From NCBI GenBank assembly GCA_902362925.1, contig CABIYL010000015.1: 64,000 nucleotides of DNA. One strand, 5' to 3'. The notes under the pieces were generated by a model, which saw only the letters and a program-made list of their open reading frames with translations, was not told the origin of the DNA and made no database searches. The position numbers were made by a program, and so were the translations under genes. This document shows, in pieces, positions 33,907-42,797 of the stretch; positions within the stretch are counted from its first letter, which is position 1; every line of letters starts with the position of its first letter. This DNA comes from Pseudoflavonifractor sp902362925 (lineage in GTDB: Bacteria > Bacillota > Clostridia > Oscillospirales > Oscillospiraceae).

Positions 33907-35115
33907 ATGAACTGCGTTGGCATCGATATTTCCAAAGGAAAAAGCATGATCGCCGTCATGCGGCCCTTCGGAGAGGTGGTAGTCTCACCCTTTGAGGTAC
34001 TTCACACCGACAGCGAACTGAGTAAGCTGGCAAAGCTGCTCAAAAGTCTGGACGGTGAGACCCGTGTGGTGATGGAGTCCACGGGCAATTACCACGCGCC
34101 GGTGGCCTGGCTGCTCCACGACGCGGGGCTTTATGTCTCCGTAGTCAATGCAATGCTGGTGCATGACTATGGGAACAACAGTTTAAGACGGGCCAAGACT
34201 GACAAGAAGGATGCCGTGAAGCTGGCCAACTACGGCCTTGACCACTGGCTCACGCTGCCGAGATATGTCCCGGAGGAGGATACCCGGCTCATGCTGAAGT
34301 CTTGCTACCGGCAGTACCAGCAGTATTCCAAAGTGCGGACCATGCTGAAGAACAACCTGATTTCCCTCCTGGATACCGCTTTCCCGGACGCAAACCGCCT
34401 GTTTACCAGTCCGCCCCGCGCCGATGGCAGCGAGAAATGGGTGGACTTTGTAGCTGCTTTTTGGCACTGCGAGTGCGTCTGCGGCCTGTCTGAGAAGGCC
34501 TTTACCGCCAAGTACCAGAAATGGTGCAAAAAGCACGGCTACAATTTCAGCGAAGATAAGGCGCTGGACATTTACGCTTCCGCCTGTGGACACTTCGGTG
34601 TCATGCCCAAAACGGATACCGCAAAACTTTTGGTAGAACAGGCCATTTCCCAACTCCGGGCAACTTCCGCCGCGTTAGCTGCTCTTAAGCAGGAGATGCA
34701 GTCTCTGGCGGCCTCTCTGCCGGAGTATCCTGTGGTGATGGAGATGTTTGGTGTTGGCCCCGCGCTCGGCCCCCAACTCATAGCTGAAATTGGCGATGTG
34801 CGCCGTTTTCATTCCAAGAAATCGCTGGTGGCCTTTGCAGGCATTGACGCCCCTCCTTACCAATCCGGCCAAATGGATATTCGTAGCCGCAGCATTTCCA
34901 AGCGGGGATCTGCCTCGCTGCGCAGAACGCTTTTTCTGGTGATGGGCGTTCTCCTGCAATGCGCTCCAATGGATGAGCCGGTCTACCAGTTCATGAACAA
35001 GAAACGTTCTGAGGGCAAGCCCTACCGTGTCTACATGATGGCCTCCGCCAACAAGTTCCTGCGCATTTACTATGCTTCTGTGAAAGCCTACTTGGATTCT
35101 CTGGAACACAACTGA
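33907..35115 (+). CDS. IS110 family transposase (DEDD recombinase)
   Basis: A protein of about 402 aa. The N-terminal RuvC-like DEDD domain starts CVGIDISKGKSMIAV, with further acidic sites in VVMESTGNYHAPVAW and LRRAKTDKKDAVKLANYG. A C-terminal Transposase_20 domain holds the catalytic Ser region (YPVVMEMFGVGPALGPQLIA, FAGIDAPPYQSGQ, SISKRGSASLRRTLF). I place the start at ATG 33907 after GGAGGAATG. The frame is intact. It uses a bridge RNA to choose targets, by analogy with characterised IS110 members. Confidence 0.94.
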   Translation: MNCVGIDISKGKSMIAVMRPFGEVVVSPFEVLHTDSELSKLAKLLKSLDGETRVVMESTGNYHAPVAWLLHDAGLYVSVVNAMLVHDYGNNSLRRAKTDKKDAVKLANYGLDHWLTLPRYVPEEDTRLMLKSCYRQYQQYSKVRTMLKNNLISLLDTAFPDANRLFTSPPRADGSEKWVDFVAAFWHCECVCGLSEKAFTAKYQKWCKKHGYNFSEDKALDIYASACGHFGVMPKTDTAKLLVEQAISQLRATSAALAALKQEMQSLAASLPEYPVVMEMFGVGPALGPQLIAEIGDVRRFHSKKSLVAFAGIDAPPYQSGQMDIRSRSISKRGSASLRRTLFLVMGVLLQCAPMDEPVYQFMNKKRSEGKPYRVYMMASANKFLRIYYASVKAYLDSLEHN

Positions 35116-35263
35116 TTTCCCAGCGTTATACCATCTGGCTGGCCGCCGTTTTAATTTTGAAACGCTCAGCGGCTTGATTTTGTGTTGCCTTTTTTGCTTC
35201 ACTAAAAATCTGAAATTTCTACTTGACTTTTATTAGCAGGTCTTTCTACCTGTCGGCATAGAA

Positions 35264-35298
35264 AAAGGACAGTCGATTTCCTCGGCTGTCCTTTTGAT
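35264..35298 (-). terminator. rho-independent terminator of the RlmA-like gene
   Basis: The stem AAAAGGACAGTCGA / TCGGCTGTCCTTTT (14 pairs, one G-U) is followed on the minus strand by TTTTTCTATGCC. It lies about 65 bases after the methyltransferase stop. The stretch 35116-35263 has no gene. Confidence 0.85.
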
Positions 35299-35360
35299 TA
35301 GGGTGTTTGGTTTACTCCGTTCTGCTCAATAAATGGGAATATTAAATATCAATACGCCCT

Positions 35361-36194
35361 TTAATACATTCCTATTAAAACATCAGCTTCGATTGTCAAA
35401 TGTGTGAGAGTACGCCAATCAACGCAATCTTTTTCAACGCAAAAGAGAAGCGGCGTCATTTCAATAAACGACATTCTTTGTTCTGATGACAACTGTACGG
35501 TGGCTGAAACCGTTTCTCTTGAAATGGTTTTAAGATATTTCTCAAAATATTCAACGACAGACTCATTTGAATAATCTGGATTTTTCAAGTGTGCTTGCAC
35601 TTTAGTCCTGATTTCCCTCAAATGATTTTTCGTAGGAATTACTTTCACAACATATCCGTTAGGAGATAGCAATCGCTGAAATTCTTTGTAGTGTGCAGGC
35701 GAAAATATGTCTAAAATACAATCCATACTTCCGTCTTTCAAAGGGATTTTTGATAAGTCAGTAACAAACCACTTCACTGCTTTGCGCTTGTCTTTTTTTG
35801 ATGCAATCTGTATTGCCTCCCTTGACAAGTCAAAGGCAAAGATGTTTCGTTCTGTTCTTTGCTGTATCTGCCTTGCATAGAAACCCTCGCCGCAACCAAC
35901 ATCTAAAATGTTTCTTATAGATGGCGTATCAGAAATAAACTGTATGATTTTCTCCAACACAACATCATACATGCCATACTCCAAAATTTGGTGCCGGTTG
36001 TCAAAAGACCGCTTGCTGTAGTTGGTTTTGGGCGATGATTTTAACAACAAATTTACATACCCATATCTTGAAATATCAAAGCAATGTCCATGTCTACAAA
36101 TTAGGCTATTGCCTTGTATATCCATTGATTTTGTGCAAATTGGGCATTGAAAATAAACCTTGCTGTCTGCAAAGCGTGATAAATTATTATTCAT
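35361..36194 (-). CDS. RlmA-like 23S rRNA (guanine-N1) methyltransferase
   Basis: A 277-aa SAM-dependent methyltransferase of the RlmA family, which methylates G745 or G748 in hairpin 35 of 23S rRNA; the Gram-positive RlmAII/TlrB type contributes to resistance to tylosin-like macrolides. The N-terminal zinc-binding site is CPIC...CRHGHCFD, then GYVNLL. The SAM motif is ILDVGCGEGFYARQ, followed by FAFDLSREAI and IFSPAHYKEF; RlmA members have a similar YAP/FSP motif. The gene lies behind its own promoter and an 8-aa MRLR leader with hairpins, which suggests drug-inducible expression. Residues of G745 versus G748 specificity cannot be told by eye. Confidence 0.85.
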   Translation of the reverse strand: MNNNLSRFADSKVYFQCPICTKSMDIQGNSLICRHGHCFDISRYGYVNLLLKSSPKTNYSKRSFDNRHQILEYGMYDVVLEKIIQFISDTPSIRNILDVGCGEGFYARQIQQRTERNIFAFDLSREAIQIASKKDKRKAVKWFVTDLSKIPLKDGSMDCILDIFSPAHYKEFQRLLSPNGYVVKVIPTKNHLREIRTKVQAHLKNPDYSNESVVEYFEKYLKTISRETVSATVQLSSEQRMSFIEMTPLLFCVEKDCVDWRTLTHLTIEADVLIGMY

Positions 36195-36231
36195 TTGTTT
36201 TTCCTCCGTAATTACATCTCTGCTTCAATAA

Positions 36232-36269
36232 GCGAGTTATGCAATACGGATAACCGCAACATAACTCGC
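36232..36269 (-). promoter_or_regulatory. leader hairpin (translational attenuator candidate) of the RlmA-like gene
   Basis: GCGAGTTATG and CATAACTCGC (10 perfect pairs) bracket an 18-base loop just after the leader peptide stop. The alternative pair AACCGC/GCGGTT would break it, and CCGTA in the loop can pair with TACGG, which overlaps the methyltransferase ribosome site (ACGGAGG). No U-run follows, so control of translation rather than termination is more likely. Confidence 0.65.
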
Positions 36270-36273
36270 GGTT

Positions 36274-36300
36274 TTATCTTAATCTCATAAATGTAACCAT
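36274..36300 (-). CDS. 8-aa leader peptide MVTFMRLR (macrolide-arrest type)
   Basis: An ATG ten bases after TTGGAGGA opens an 8-codon frame, MVTFMRLR, then TAA. MRLR is the exact minimal segment of the ErmD leader on which macrolide-bound ribosomes arrest. It lies between a strong promoter and the hairpins in front of the RlmA-like methyltransferase. The layout parallels the MLHSMRIR leader at 17213. Function is inferred from motif and position. Confidence 0.75.
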   Translation of the reverse strand: MVTFMRLR

Positions 36301-36348
36301 TGTGTTGTCCTCCAATCAATTCCGCAGTATTACTCTGCTTTTAGAAAA

Positions 36349-36377
36349 AGTATAGCACAAAACTATGAACATTTCAA
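36349..36377 (-). promoter_or_regulatory. sigma-A promoter of the RlmA-like gene
   Basis: The -35 TTGAAA (36377-36372) and -10 TATACT (36354-36349) are separated by 17 bases, with a TG one base before the -10 (extended -10). It reads into the MVTFMRLR leader. Confidence 0.82.
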
Positions 36378-36379
36378 CT

Positions 36380-36676
36380 CTATTTCAGCCTGTCGGCGAC
36401 GTTGCTCTCTCTGGCATACCGCCGCGCCGCTTCCCGCCGTTCCTCGCTGTATGGGGCGGTCAGACGGAAAGAGAAGCGGCCTTTCTCAATGTCAAACTCC
36501 ATGCAGCCCGTTTCCGGGTCTGCGTCAGTCTGCTGGCAGATCGCCGGATAACGGCGGCTGTATGCAAGCAGACGCTTTTTCAAGGCGGTGTTGTGGGTGC
36601 GGATATGGATAAGGGGGTCTTTCTCGTCAAACCAAATATCGGTGGTCTTTTCCTGCTTGGTAAGCCCTGTTCTCAT
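36380..36676 (-). CDS. small transposon-associated protein (98 aa)
   Basis: A 98-aa soluble protein (MRTGLTKQEKTTDIWFDEKD, PLIHIRTHNTALKKRLLAYS, then a Cys-Glu-Asp segment and FSFRLTAPYSEERREAARRY). The same small family occurs widely in Clostridial elements next to serine recombinases, but I know no assigned function. It is complete, with AAAGGAG before the ATG, and its stop is three bases before the promoter of the RlmA-like gene. Confidence 0.72.
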   Translation of the reverse strand: MRTGLTKQEKTTDIWFDEKDPLIHIRTHNTALKKRLLAYSRRYPAICQQTDADPETGCMEFDIEKGRFSFRLTAPYSEERREAARRYARESNVADRLK

Positions 36677-36689
36677 GCAAACTCCTTTC

Positions 36690-36713
36690 TGTGCCCCTGT
36701 TACGCAATAGGGG
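36690..36713 (-). terminator. hairpin between tnpW and the 98-aa gene
   Basis: TGCCCCT-GTTACGCAAT-AGGGGCA forms a 7-bp GC-rich stem between 36677 and 36810, upstream of the 98-aa gene on the minus strand. The run CTTTTTG near it is weak, so partial termination or processing is all that can be said. Confidence 0.5.
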
Positions 36714-36810
36714 CATTTTTCGGGTGTTTTCTCCGGCTCTTGACTTGGAGAAAACGGCGTTTTTGACGATAAAAACCGCCCGGACGTGGAATGTATCGTC
36801 GGGGCGGCTG

Positions 36811-37002
36811 TTATCGCAAGATTTCCGATTTTTCCGGCTCTTGACCGTCAGACGCAGATAAACACGAACTGTCGGCAAGTATCGTCTTGAGCAGCTTGTC
36901 GCGGAATGTTTCTGTGCTGCTGTGATTGAAAAATAACTCCGCAACAATAGTCTGCCCGTTTCTCTGCGTCGTGATGATACTGTCGGGGGTCTGTTCTGCC
37001 AT
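36811..37002 (-). CDS. tnpW: TnpW family transposon-encoded protein
   Basis: A 63-aa protein (MAEQTPDSIITTQRNGQTIV, then AELFFNHSSTETFRDKLLKT) of the TnpW type, with the usual beta segment followed by a DKLLKxIL helix. The start is after AAAGGAG. It belongs to element D together with the recombinase at 37081, which it follows on the minus strand. Confidence 0.78.
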   Translation of the reverse strand: MAEQTPDSIITTQRNGQTIVAELFFNHSSTETFRDKLLKTILADSSCLSASDGQEPEKSEILR

Positions 37003-37080
37003 AGGCAGCTCCTTTCTCCGGGCACAAAAGAGGGACTTCCCGTAGCCGGAAAATCCCTCTTGGTTGTCGGTTATTCTGTT

Positions 37081-38839
37081 TTACTGTGCGGGCTGTGCGG
37101 CGGCGGTCTGCGCCTTTCTCCTTGCCCGGTATTCCCGCGCCTTGATACGCTCATACTCCCGCTGCTTTTCAAGGTTTCGCGCCCGGTACTCCCTTGAATA
37201 CTTCCGGTGGTAGGCGCGGCTCTTTTCCTTTTTGGCTTCTTCGATTTCTTCCCGCATTTGCCGGATTTCCTGCTCTGTCGGCTCTGCAAGCTGCGTTACT
37301 TCGTTCTCAAATCTGCCGATATAGTTGAAATATATGCTGATGTGCTGGATTGCGTATCTCGCCCTTTTCTGGTCGCGCTCATGCACTTCAATCCTGCTGA
37401 TAAACTCGTTGAGAATGGCGGGGGTGAGGTCAGTAAAGGCGGCATGGCGTTCCGTCAGCTTCAAAAACTTCTGCGCCCGTCCTCCCGCGTTCTCATAAGC
37501 GGATAGCTGCTCTTGGAGTATGGAAAGCTCCGTTTTCAATGCGTAGTATTCTTCTGAATACTTCTGCGACATTTGCTCGTAGCGGTCTTGCGGGATAGTG
37601 CCGAGGGCGTTGTCCTCATAGAGCTTGTTCAGCACCTTGTCGATCTGTTCAAGGCGCGTCGTGATTTGTGGGATACGCTTCTGCTGCTTTTTGGTCTGGT
37701 CGGTCTGCTGCATGGCAAGGTTCTTTTTCACTAAGGCTTCAAACTCCGCCCGGTTGCTGATAGAATAGTCCTCGATTTTCTTCAGCACTTCCGCGACGGT
37801 CTGCATGAGCAAGTCCGCGTCAATGATGTGCGGGGAATGGCATTTGGGGTTTTTGGCTTTTCCCTTGTGGTACTCGCTGCAATAGGCAACGTGCCGCTTG
37901 CCGCCGTTTCTGTAATCTATGCGGATGTGCATTTTTGCGCCGCAATCCTTACAGAAAAGCAAGCCCGACAAAGGGTGGATTTCCCCGTCCCCGTTGGGGC
38001 GTCTGACGGGCGCGTTTTCCAAAATCCGCTGTGCGGTTTCAAAGTCGGCGCGGTCAATAATCGGCTCATGCACATTTTCGGTTATCTGCCATTGGCTCCG
38101 GTCTACATAGTGGTTCCGCTTGTCCCGGAAATGCTTTGTAGTCTTGAAGTTGACTACATCGCCGCAATACTCCTGCCGTGTAAGGATATGGGTCAAAGTG
38201 GCTTTGTTCCACTTGTAACGGTTATCCTCATTGAGCGCCCTGTTTTTGCACGTTCCCCGCCCGCGCTCTTTCATGTAGAATGTGGGCGTTGGGATTTGCG
38301 CCTGCGTCAGATATACGGCGATTTGGTTGCGGTTTTTCCCGTCCAGAAACAGGCGAAAAATCAAACGGACAACTCCGGCGGCTTCCTCGTCGATTATCCA
38401 AAAATCCTTGTTGTCCGGGGATTTGACATAGCCATAGAGAGCTTCGGTGGCAATCGGCTTTCCACTCATGCCCTTCGTCTTAATGCCGGTCTTTACTTTC
38501 TTGCTGATGTCCTTTGCGTACCACTCCGACATGATGTTGATAAAGGGCGCAAACTCCAATGTGTCGGGCTTCTCGCTGTCTATCCCGTTGTTGACCGCGA
38601 TAAAGCGCACATTGTTCCGTCTGAATATCTCCATAGCGTTGCCGACTTGGAGATAGTCGCGCCCCCAGCGGGTCATGTCTTTCATAATACACACGCCGAT
38701 TTTACCGTTTTCTACGTCCTCTATCATGCGGGAGTAGGCGGAGCGGTCGAAAAATCTGCCGCTTTCATCGTCGTCAATGTAGTGCCGGATATTCGTCAAT
38801 TTTAGCTGTCTGGCGTAGCTTTCCAAAAACTTCTTCTGG
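37081..38839 (-). pseudogene. large serine recombinase of element D, C-terminal part (split by element C)
   Basis: This lacks the catalytic N-terminus but keeps everything from QKKFLESYARQ on: FFDRSAYSRMIEDVENGKIG, IMKDMTRWGRDYLQVG, the zinc ribbon FCKDCGAKMHI, a coiled coil and a basic YHRKYSREYRARN tail. The first ~31 residues, including the catalytic Ser, are at 59995-60087. The two fragments join in frame in sense (SIQN|QKKFLES) when the 21-kb element is removed, so element D's recombinase was active before element C landed in it. The downstream partner on the same strand is TnpW. Confidence 0.9.
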
Positions 38840-38918
38840 AAAGAGATTTGTCAAGGGTGTTTTACCATTCAGCAACGAATTAAGGCATAAACAATATCAC
38901 ATTTTTATAATGCTTTTT

Positions 38919-38949
38919 GACCACAATCAGTCCGGCACTGATTGTGGTC
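38919..38949 (+). terminator. rho-independent terminator before the helicase gene
   Basis: A perfect 12-bp stem GACCACAATCAG / CTGATTGTGGTC with a 7-base loop is followed by TTTATTTTGG on the plus strand. It shields the helicase operon from read-through from the left flank. 38840-39066 has no gene. Confidence 0.85.
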
Positions 38950-39066
38950 TTTATTTTGGAAATGACATTTTCCCCTTAAATAAAGGAATCAATCGTCGTT
39001 GCGTTTTTCGTCAATATCTGCCATAATAAAAAGAAGTGTAAATAAAAGAAAAAGGGGGGAATTGCC

Positions 39067-41655
39067 ATGCCGCAAACACCGTTTCATGCCTATTACAAGG
39101 CCCGACTTTTGGAACAACTGCCGGAAGCAGAACAGTTCCTTCCGGTCTTTGCATCATCGGATATTGAAATCTATCCGTTTCAGATTGCAGCGGCCAGCTT
39201 TGCCCTGCGTTCCCCCTATCAGAAAGGTGCCGTTCTGTGCGATGAAGCAGGTATGGGCAAGAGCCACGAGGCCATGCTGGTCATCAATCAAAAGTGGCTG
39301 GAGGGATACAGCCGGATTCTGTTGGTCATTCCCAATGCCGACCTGCTGCACCAGTGGACGGAAATGCTGGAGCGATTCTATACCGTCCCATATGTGGTGC
39401 TGACCAATCGGGACCAATGGCGGCAGAACACCAGTGAGGACAACTCCAACGCTTTTATCCAAGATGCCATTGTTATTACTACCTACGACTTCGCCGCCGA
39501 CAATGAGGAGGCCGCAAAGGTAGTTAACTGGGATCTGACGGTATTCGAGGAAGCCAATGCCCTCTCTCCAGTCTACCGGGAGGACAACAAGCAGGCCAAG
39601 GCCCTCAAGCGGATCGCCGGAGACTCCTTCAAGCTGCTGCTGACCGGCACTCCCATTGAAAAGAACATCATGGACTTATACGGTCTGATCTGGTTCATCG
39701 ACGAAACGCTGCTGCCGGGAGAAAAAGAGTTTCTGGCCCGGTATCTGCGCCGACCAGAGAACTACCCGGAACTCAGCGAACAGGTCAGCCGCTATTGTTT
39801 CCGTACCCTCCGTTCCCAGGCCAAGCACTACGCCAAGGTGACGGAACGTGTGCTGCTGACCGTGGAGTACACCCCCGGCAAGGCAGAGCGGCAGCTCTAT
39901 GAGCTGCTGTACGCCTACATCAACCAGCCGGAAAAGCGAGCCTTTCCCGAAATGAACCAATATGACCTGGCTCTGCGGCTGCTGGGCCTGTTGGGTTCCT
40001 CTACGGCGGCAATTTTGCAAACCATCAAAGGTATCGTCAAGCGGCTCCAGGGGCTGGAAAACGCAGCGGACGAACTAAGCCAATGGCAAGAGATTCAAAC
40101 CGCAGCCGAAAGCATTCCCCAGGATGCCAAGGCCGGTGAGCTGCTGACCGTTCTCAAACAGGGATTTTCCCTGATGAAGAAAACGGGAGCCAAACAGAAA
40201 GCGGTTATCTTCACCGAGAGCGTGGAAACCCAGAAGATGCTCCAGAATCTTCTTTCTGACCGGTACCGCACTCTGGCCTACAACGGCAGCGCCGATTACT
40301 CCGTGATCCGCCAGTTCAAGGAGGATGGCGAGGTGCTGATTTCCACCGATAACGGTGCCAAGGGCTTCAATCTGGAGGAGGCTGCTTTCATCATCCACTA
40401 CGACCTGCCGTACAACACCTTAAAGCTGGAGCAGCGTATCGACCGCTGCCACCGGCTGGGTCAGGAAAACGATGTGCTGTCAGTGGCCTTCATCGACAAG
40501 AACAACTTTGCCGATGTTCGCAAGCTGGAGCTGGTCAACAAGCGGATGTTGGTGACAGACGGTGTCTTTGGTATTACCGATGACGTGCTGGGCGGTTTTA
40601 CAGATGATGTAAAAGCAGCCTTTCCGGTCATTGCCCAGCGGTTGCGGCCCAGGGCACAGATTGAGCAGGCATACCGCCAGACCCTGAGTACCCACGAGGA
40701 AGATAACCGGCAGACCGTCTCCGCAGCGGAGGATATTCTGTTTACCACCTTCACCAAGGAACTGGCCGACAAGGTGAAGATCAATCCCAAGTATGTGAAT
40801 CGCCGTGGACAGGAGCTGAACAACGACCTCTGGGAAATTACCAAATGGTTTTTTACTCGTTATAATGAAAAGAACGATGATTGCCGTTTTGTGATTGACG
40901 AATTCAACCGTACGATCACGGCCACGGAGTACCGGGAACTGCCGGTGCTGTTCTACTACTGGACGGGGAGCCGGAACCGGCCCTATCGCAGCCAGAAGAT
41001 GTACGGCATGGCAAAAGACTTCAAACCCAAGGCCGGACAGATTACCCTGTCCAGTATCATAGGCCGTGGGATTCTCCACGAGCTGGAGTGTGCCAACGAG
41101 GGAGTGCTGACCATCCCGACGGTGCAGGCGCCGTGCCAGATAGCCCTTTATACTGTCACCCTGGTTTCAGGCTCCAGCCGCACAGAACACGCCGTACTGT
41201 GCGGTTTGACTGATAGCGGCAAGGCCCTGGACGATGCAGCTTGCCGCAGCATCTTTGACTTGCCGGTGGAGAGCAGCACGGAGGATGAGCGGAGATCCCC
41301 CCACTGGTTAAAAGGAACCAGCCGCCCCCACCCGCTGGATCGGCTGGTGCCGAGTGATAAGATGATGGCGGAGCAACTGGAGCGCCTTTCGCCTGCCCAG
41401 GCCGAGGAAATGGAGCGGATGAAGCAGCAAGTGTCCGCTGATAAGGCGGCATTGAGCCGAGAACTGAACACCCTGGACAGCCAGGTACAGCAGGCGCAAG
41501 CGGAGCTGGAGGCCGTCACCGGCGACCGGCTGAAACGTCTGGCTGCACAGAAGAAAATCAACCAGCTTCGGCAGGAATATATGAAGCACCAGGAGAGCCA
41601 GTTCTTTGACGCCATGCGGCTGGATATGGAGCTGGAAGAAAAAATGAAAAGATAA
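39067..41655 (+). CDS. SNF2-family helicase associated with the type III restriction locus
   Basis: An 862-aa SF2 ATPase of the SNF2 group. Motif I is CDEAGMGKS (residues 59-66), motif III is LLLTGTPIEKN, and motifs V/VI are DNGAKGFNLEEAAFII and QRIDRCHRLGQENDV. Motif II reads VFEEANAL instead of the usual DEAH, an unusual substitution of the first acidic residue. A C-terminal coiled coil (ELNTLDSQVQQAQAELEAVT) ends the protein. The ATG follows GGGGGGAA. It is directly followed by remnants of mod and then res, the order of helicase-containing type III restriction islands. It probably remodels DNA in defence; an exact role is not established. Confidence 0.85.
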   Translation: MPQTPFHAYYKARLLEQLPEAEQFLPVFASSDIEIYPFQIAAASFALRSPYQKGAVLCDEAGMGKSHEAMLVINQKWLEGYSRILLVIPNADLLHQWTEMLERFYTVPYVVLTNRDQWRQNTSEDNSNAFIQDAIVITTYDFAADNEEAAKVVNWDLTVFEEANALSPVYREDNKQAKALKRIAGDSFKLLLTGTPIEKNIMDLYGLIWFIDETLLPGEKEFLARYLRRPENYPELSEQVSRYCFRTLRSQAKHYAKVTERVLLTVEYTPGKAERQLYELLYAYINQPEKRAFPEMNQYDLALRLLGLLGSSTAAILQTIKGIVKRLQGLENAADELSQWQEIQTAAESIPQDAKAGELLTVLKQGFSLMKKTGAKQKAVIFTESVETQKMLQNLLSDRYRTLAYNGSADYSVIRQFKEDGEVLISTDNGAKGFNLEEAAFIIHYDLPYNTLKLEQRIDRCHRLGQENDVLSVAFIDKNNFADVRKLELVNKRMLVTDGVFGITDDVLGGFTDDVKAAFPVIAQRLRPRAQIEQAYRQTLSTHEEDNRQTVSAAEDILFTTFTKELADKVKINPKYVNRRGQELNNDLWEITKWFFTRYNEKNDDCRFVIDEFNRTITATEYRELPVLFYYWTGSRNRPYRSQKMYGMAKDFKPKAGQITLSSIIGRGILHELECANEGVLTIPTVQAPCQIALYTVTLVSGSSRTEHAVLCGLTDSGKALDDAACRSIFDLPVESSTEDERRSPHWLKGTSRPHPLDRLVPSDKMMAEQLERLSPAQAEEMERMKQQVSADKAALSRELNTLDSQVQQAQAELEAVTGDRLKRLAAQKKINQLRQEYMKHQESQFFDAMRLDMELEEKMKR

Positions 41656-41812
41656 TCGAAACATTACCGGTGTTTCAATAGACCACGAGTATGTAGTGTG
41701 TTATACAAAGCAATTCGGACACCGGGTATTCCGTGGAACCGACAGAAAAACAGAACAATATAAGAATCCTGACAATGACCCCCGTGGCCCTTGGACAAGT
41801 GCTAACATGGTA
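41656..41812 (+). pseudogene. mod: type III DNA methyltransferase (mod), internal fragment 1
   Basis: Right after the helicase stop the plus strand reads GVSIDHEYVVCYTKQFG and then QYKNPDNDPRGPWTSANMV, a typical Mod middle segment (NPDNDPRGPW). There is no start codon and no upstream mod sequence: the N-terminal part with the catalytic DPPY is deleted. At 41813 the frame is broken by the resistance segment and resumes at 44092. Confidence 0.8.
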
Positions 41813-42378
41813 TCATACTCCGGATAGGCATAATGAAGCCTTTCCGCCACCTCACCGGATACCGCCCTGAACAATTGATGGCATAGAAATAATGCTTCCC
41901 ATATGTTTTCATAGGAATCCATCCGGTAGGTGGACAAAAGTTTCTCCCACAAATCCTCGGATATATACCTTTCAATAAACTTATAGTTCTTGCCTACACT
42001 TAATTTAAAGCCTGTTTCGATGCCGACCTTCCATGATATCATTCTCAGCAGCTCATGGCGAACAATCTGATTAAAATGATCAATAGCAAATAAAATTTCC
42101 TTACGGCACAATCCTTTAATAACATAAGGTGTTACATTCCAAAATTCATTGCAGCAATCATCATACTCCCTTGCGCTTGGCTTTCTTACATGATAATCTA
42201 TATCAGTCGGAACTATGTCCCTTTTAATTCTACAATCTTTATCAATTAGAACCTTTATTAATTTATCGCCCTTTAGGTAATTATCTAACTCTTCCAAGGG
42301 CAATAAGGTATCTTTATCTTCCTCTCTAAGATACTTAACTAGCCCCGGATAATTGCTTATCCTTACAGTTCGGATCAA
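41813..42378 (-). pseudogene. aadE: ant(6)-Ia (aadE) streptomycin nucleotidyltransferase, truncated at both ends
   Basis: The minus strand matches ANT(6)-Ia from LLPLEELDNYLKGDKLI through RLHYAYPEYD. The enzyme adenylylates streptomycin at the 6-position. About the first 100 residues, which hold the nucleotidyltransferase catalytic site, and the last ~35 residues are missing. The 23 residues before the match (ending YLREEDKD) are of uncertain origin. After PEYD the frame runs into the antisense of mod. It cannot be functional. In the classic aadE-sat4-aphA-3 cluster aadE precedes sat4; here it lies on the far side of aphA-3. Confidence 0.88.
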
Positions 42379-42391
42379 TTAGAATTAGCCG

Positions 42392-42494
42392 AAAACGGCG
42401 GCGAAGAAACGAACCACCGAGAAGCACCGCCGCATTGCCGAGCTTGATACCCTCATTGAACGACTGTATGCGGACCGGAAAAGGCGCGGTTGAC
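42392..42494 (+). pseudogene. serine recombinase C-terminal remnant
   Basis: The plus strand reads KKRTTEKHRRIAELDTLIER, LYADRKRRG and stops. This is the coiled-coil segment of TnpX-type recombinases (compare KRVSEINRLIRKLYEDN in element B). It is in opposite orientation to aadE and aphA-3. It shows that the resistance segment was assembled by recombination with another transposon. 42495-42745 has no supported gene. Confidence 0.65.
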
Positions 42495-42745
42495 CGCCTT
42501 GCCCTCAAAGGCTTAGGGGCATATCAACTATATATTGGGGCCGAGTGCCGTTACTTTAACACCGCCGCTAGCCATGAGCTTATGCTTCCTTTAGGACACT
42601 GTCCCAACAGACACTTTTTAAAGTATGCTGCACTAATCCTTATTTTTCACAGCATAGCGCAATGACAGACAGCCATGTTCTGCATTCTCTGTTCCCTGCA
42701 ATTCCAAATTAACTTTTTCAGATAACAGAAGGTTATCAAATAGTT

Positions 42746-42786
42746 AGATGTCTAAAAAGCTTGTAGTTAAAGCTTTTTAGACATCT
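42746..42786 (-). terminator. terminator-like perfect inverted repeat after aphA-3
   Basis: AGATGTCTAAAAAGCTT (42746-42762) and AAGCTTTTTAGACATCT (42770-42786) form a 17-bp perfect stem with a 7-base loop. It lies 11 bases after the aphA-3 stop and is the likely end of the sat4-aphA-3 transcript. Confidence 0.75.
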
Positions 42787-42797
42787 AAATCTAGGTA

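Larger units (their letters stand above)
33640..35215 (+). mobile_element. IS110-family insertion sequence (ends approximate)
   Basis: A DEDD-transposase element lying between DUF4315 and the RlmA-like gene. IS110 elements lack clear terminal repeats, so the borders (about 33640 and 35215) are estimates from the last recognisable flanking genes. The non-coding left end is highly structured and holds a candidate bridge RNA. The genes expected here in a complete backbone (virD4 C-terminus to NlpC/P60) are gone, so a deletion is associated with this site. Confidence 0.8.

Noticed and set aside
37828..38805. Plus-strand open frame of 325 codons over the recombinase
   Set aside because: Antisense to conserved recombinase domains; an artefact of codon usage.
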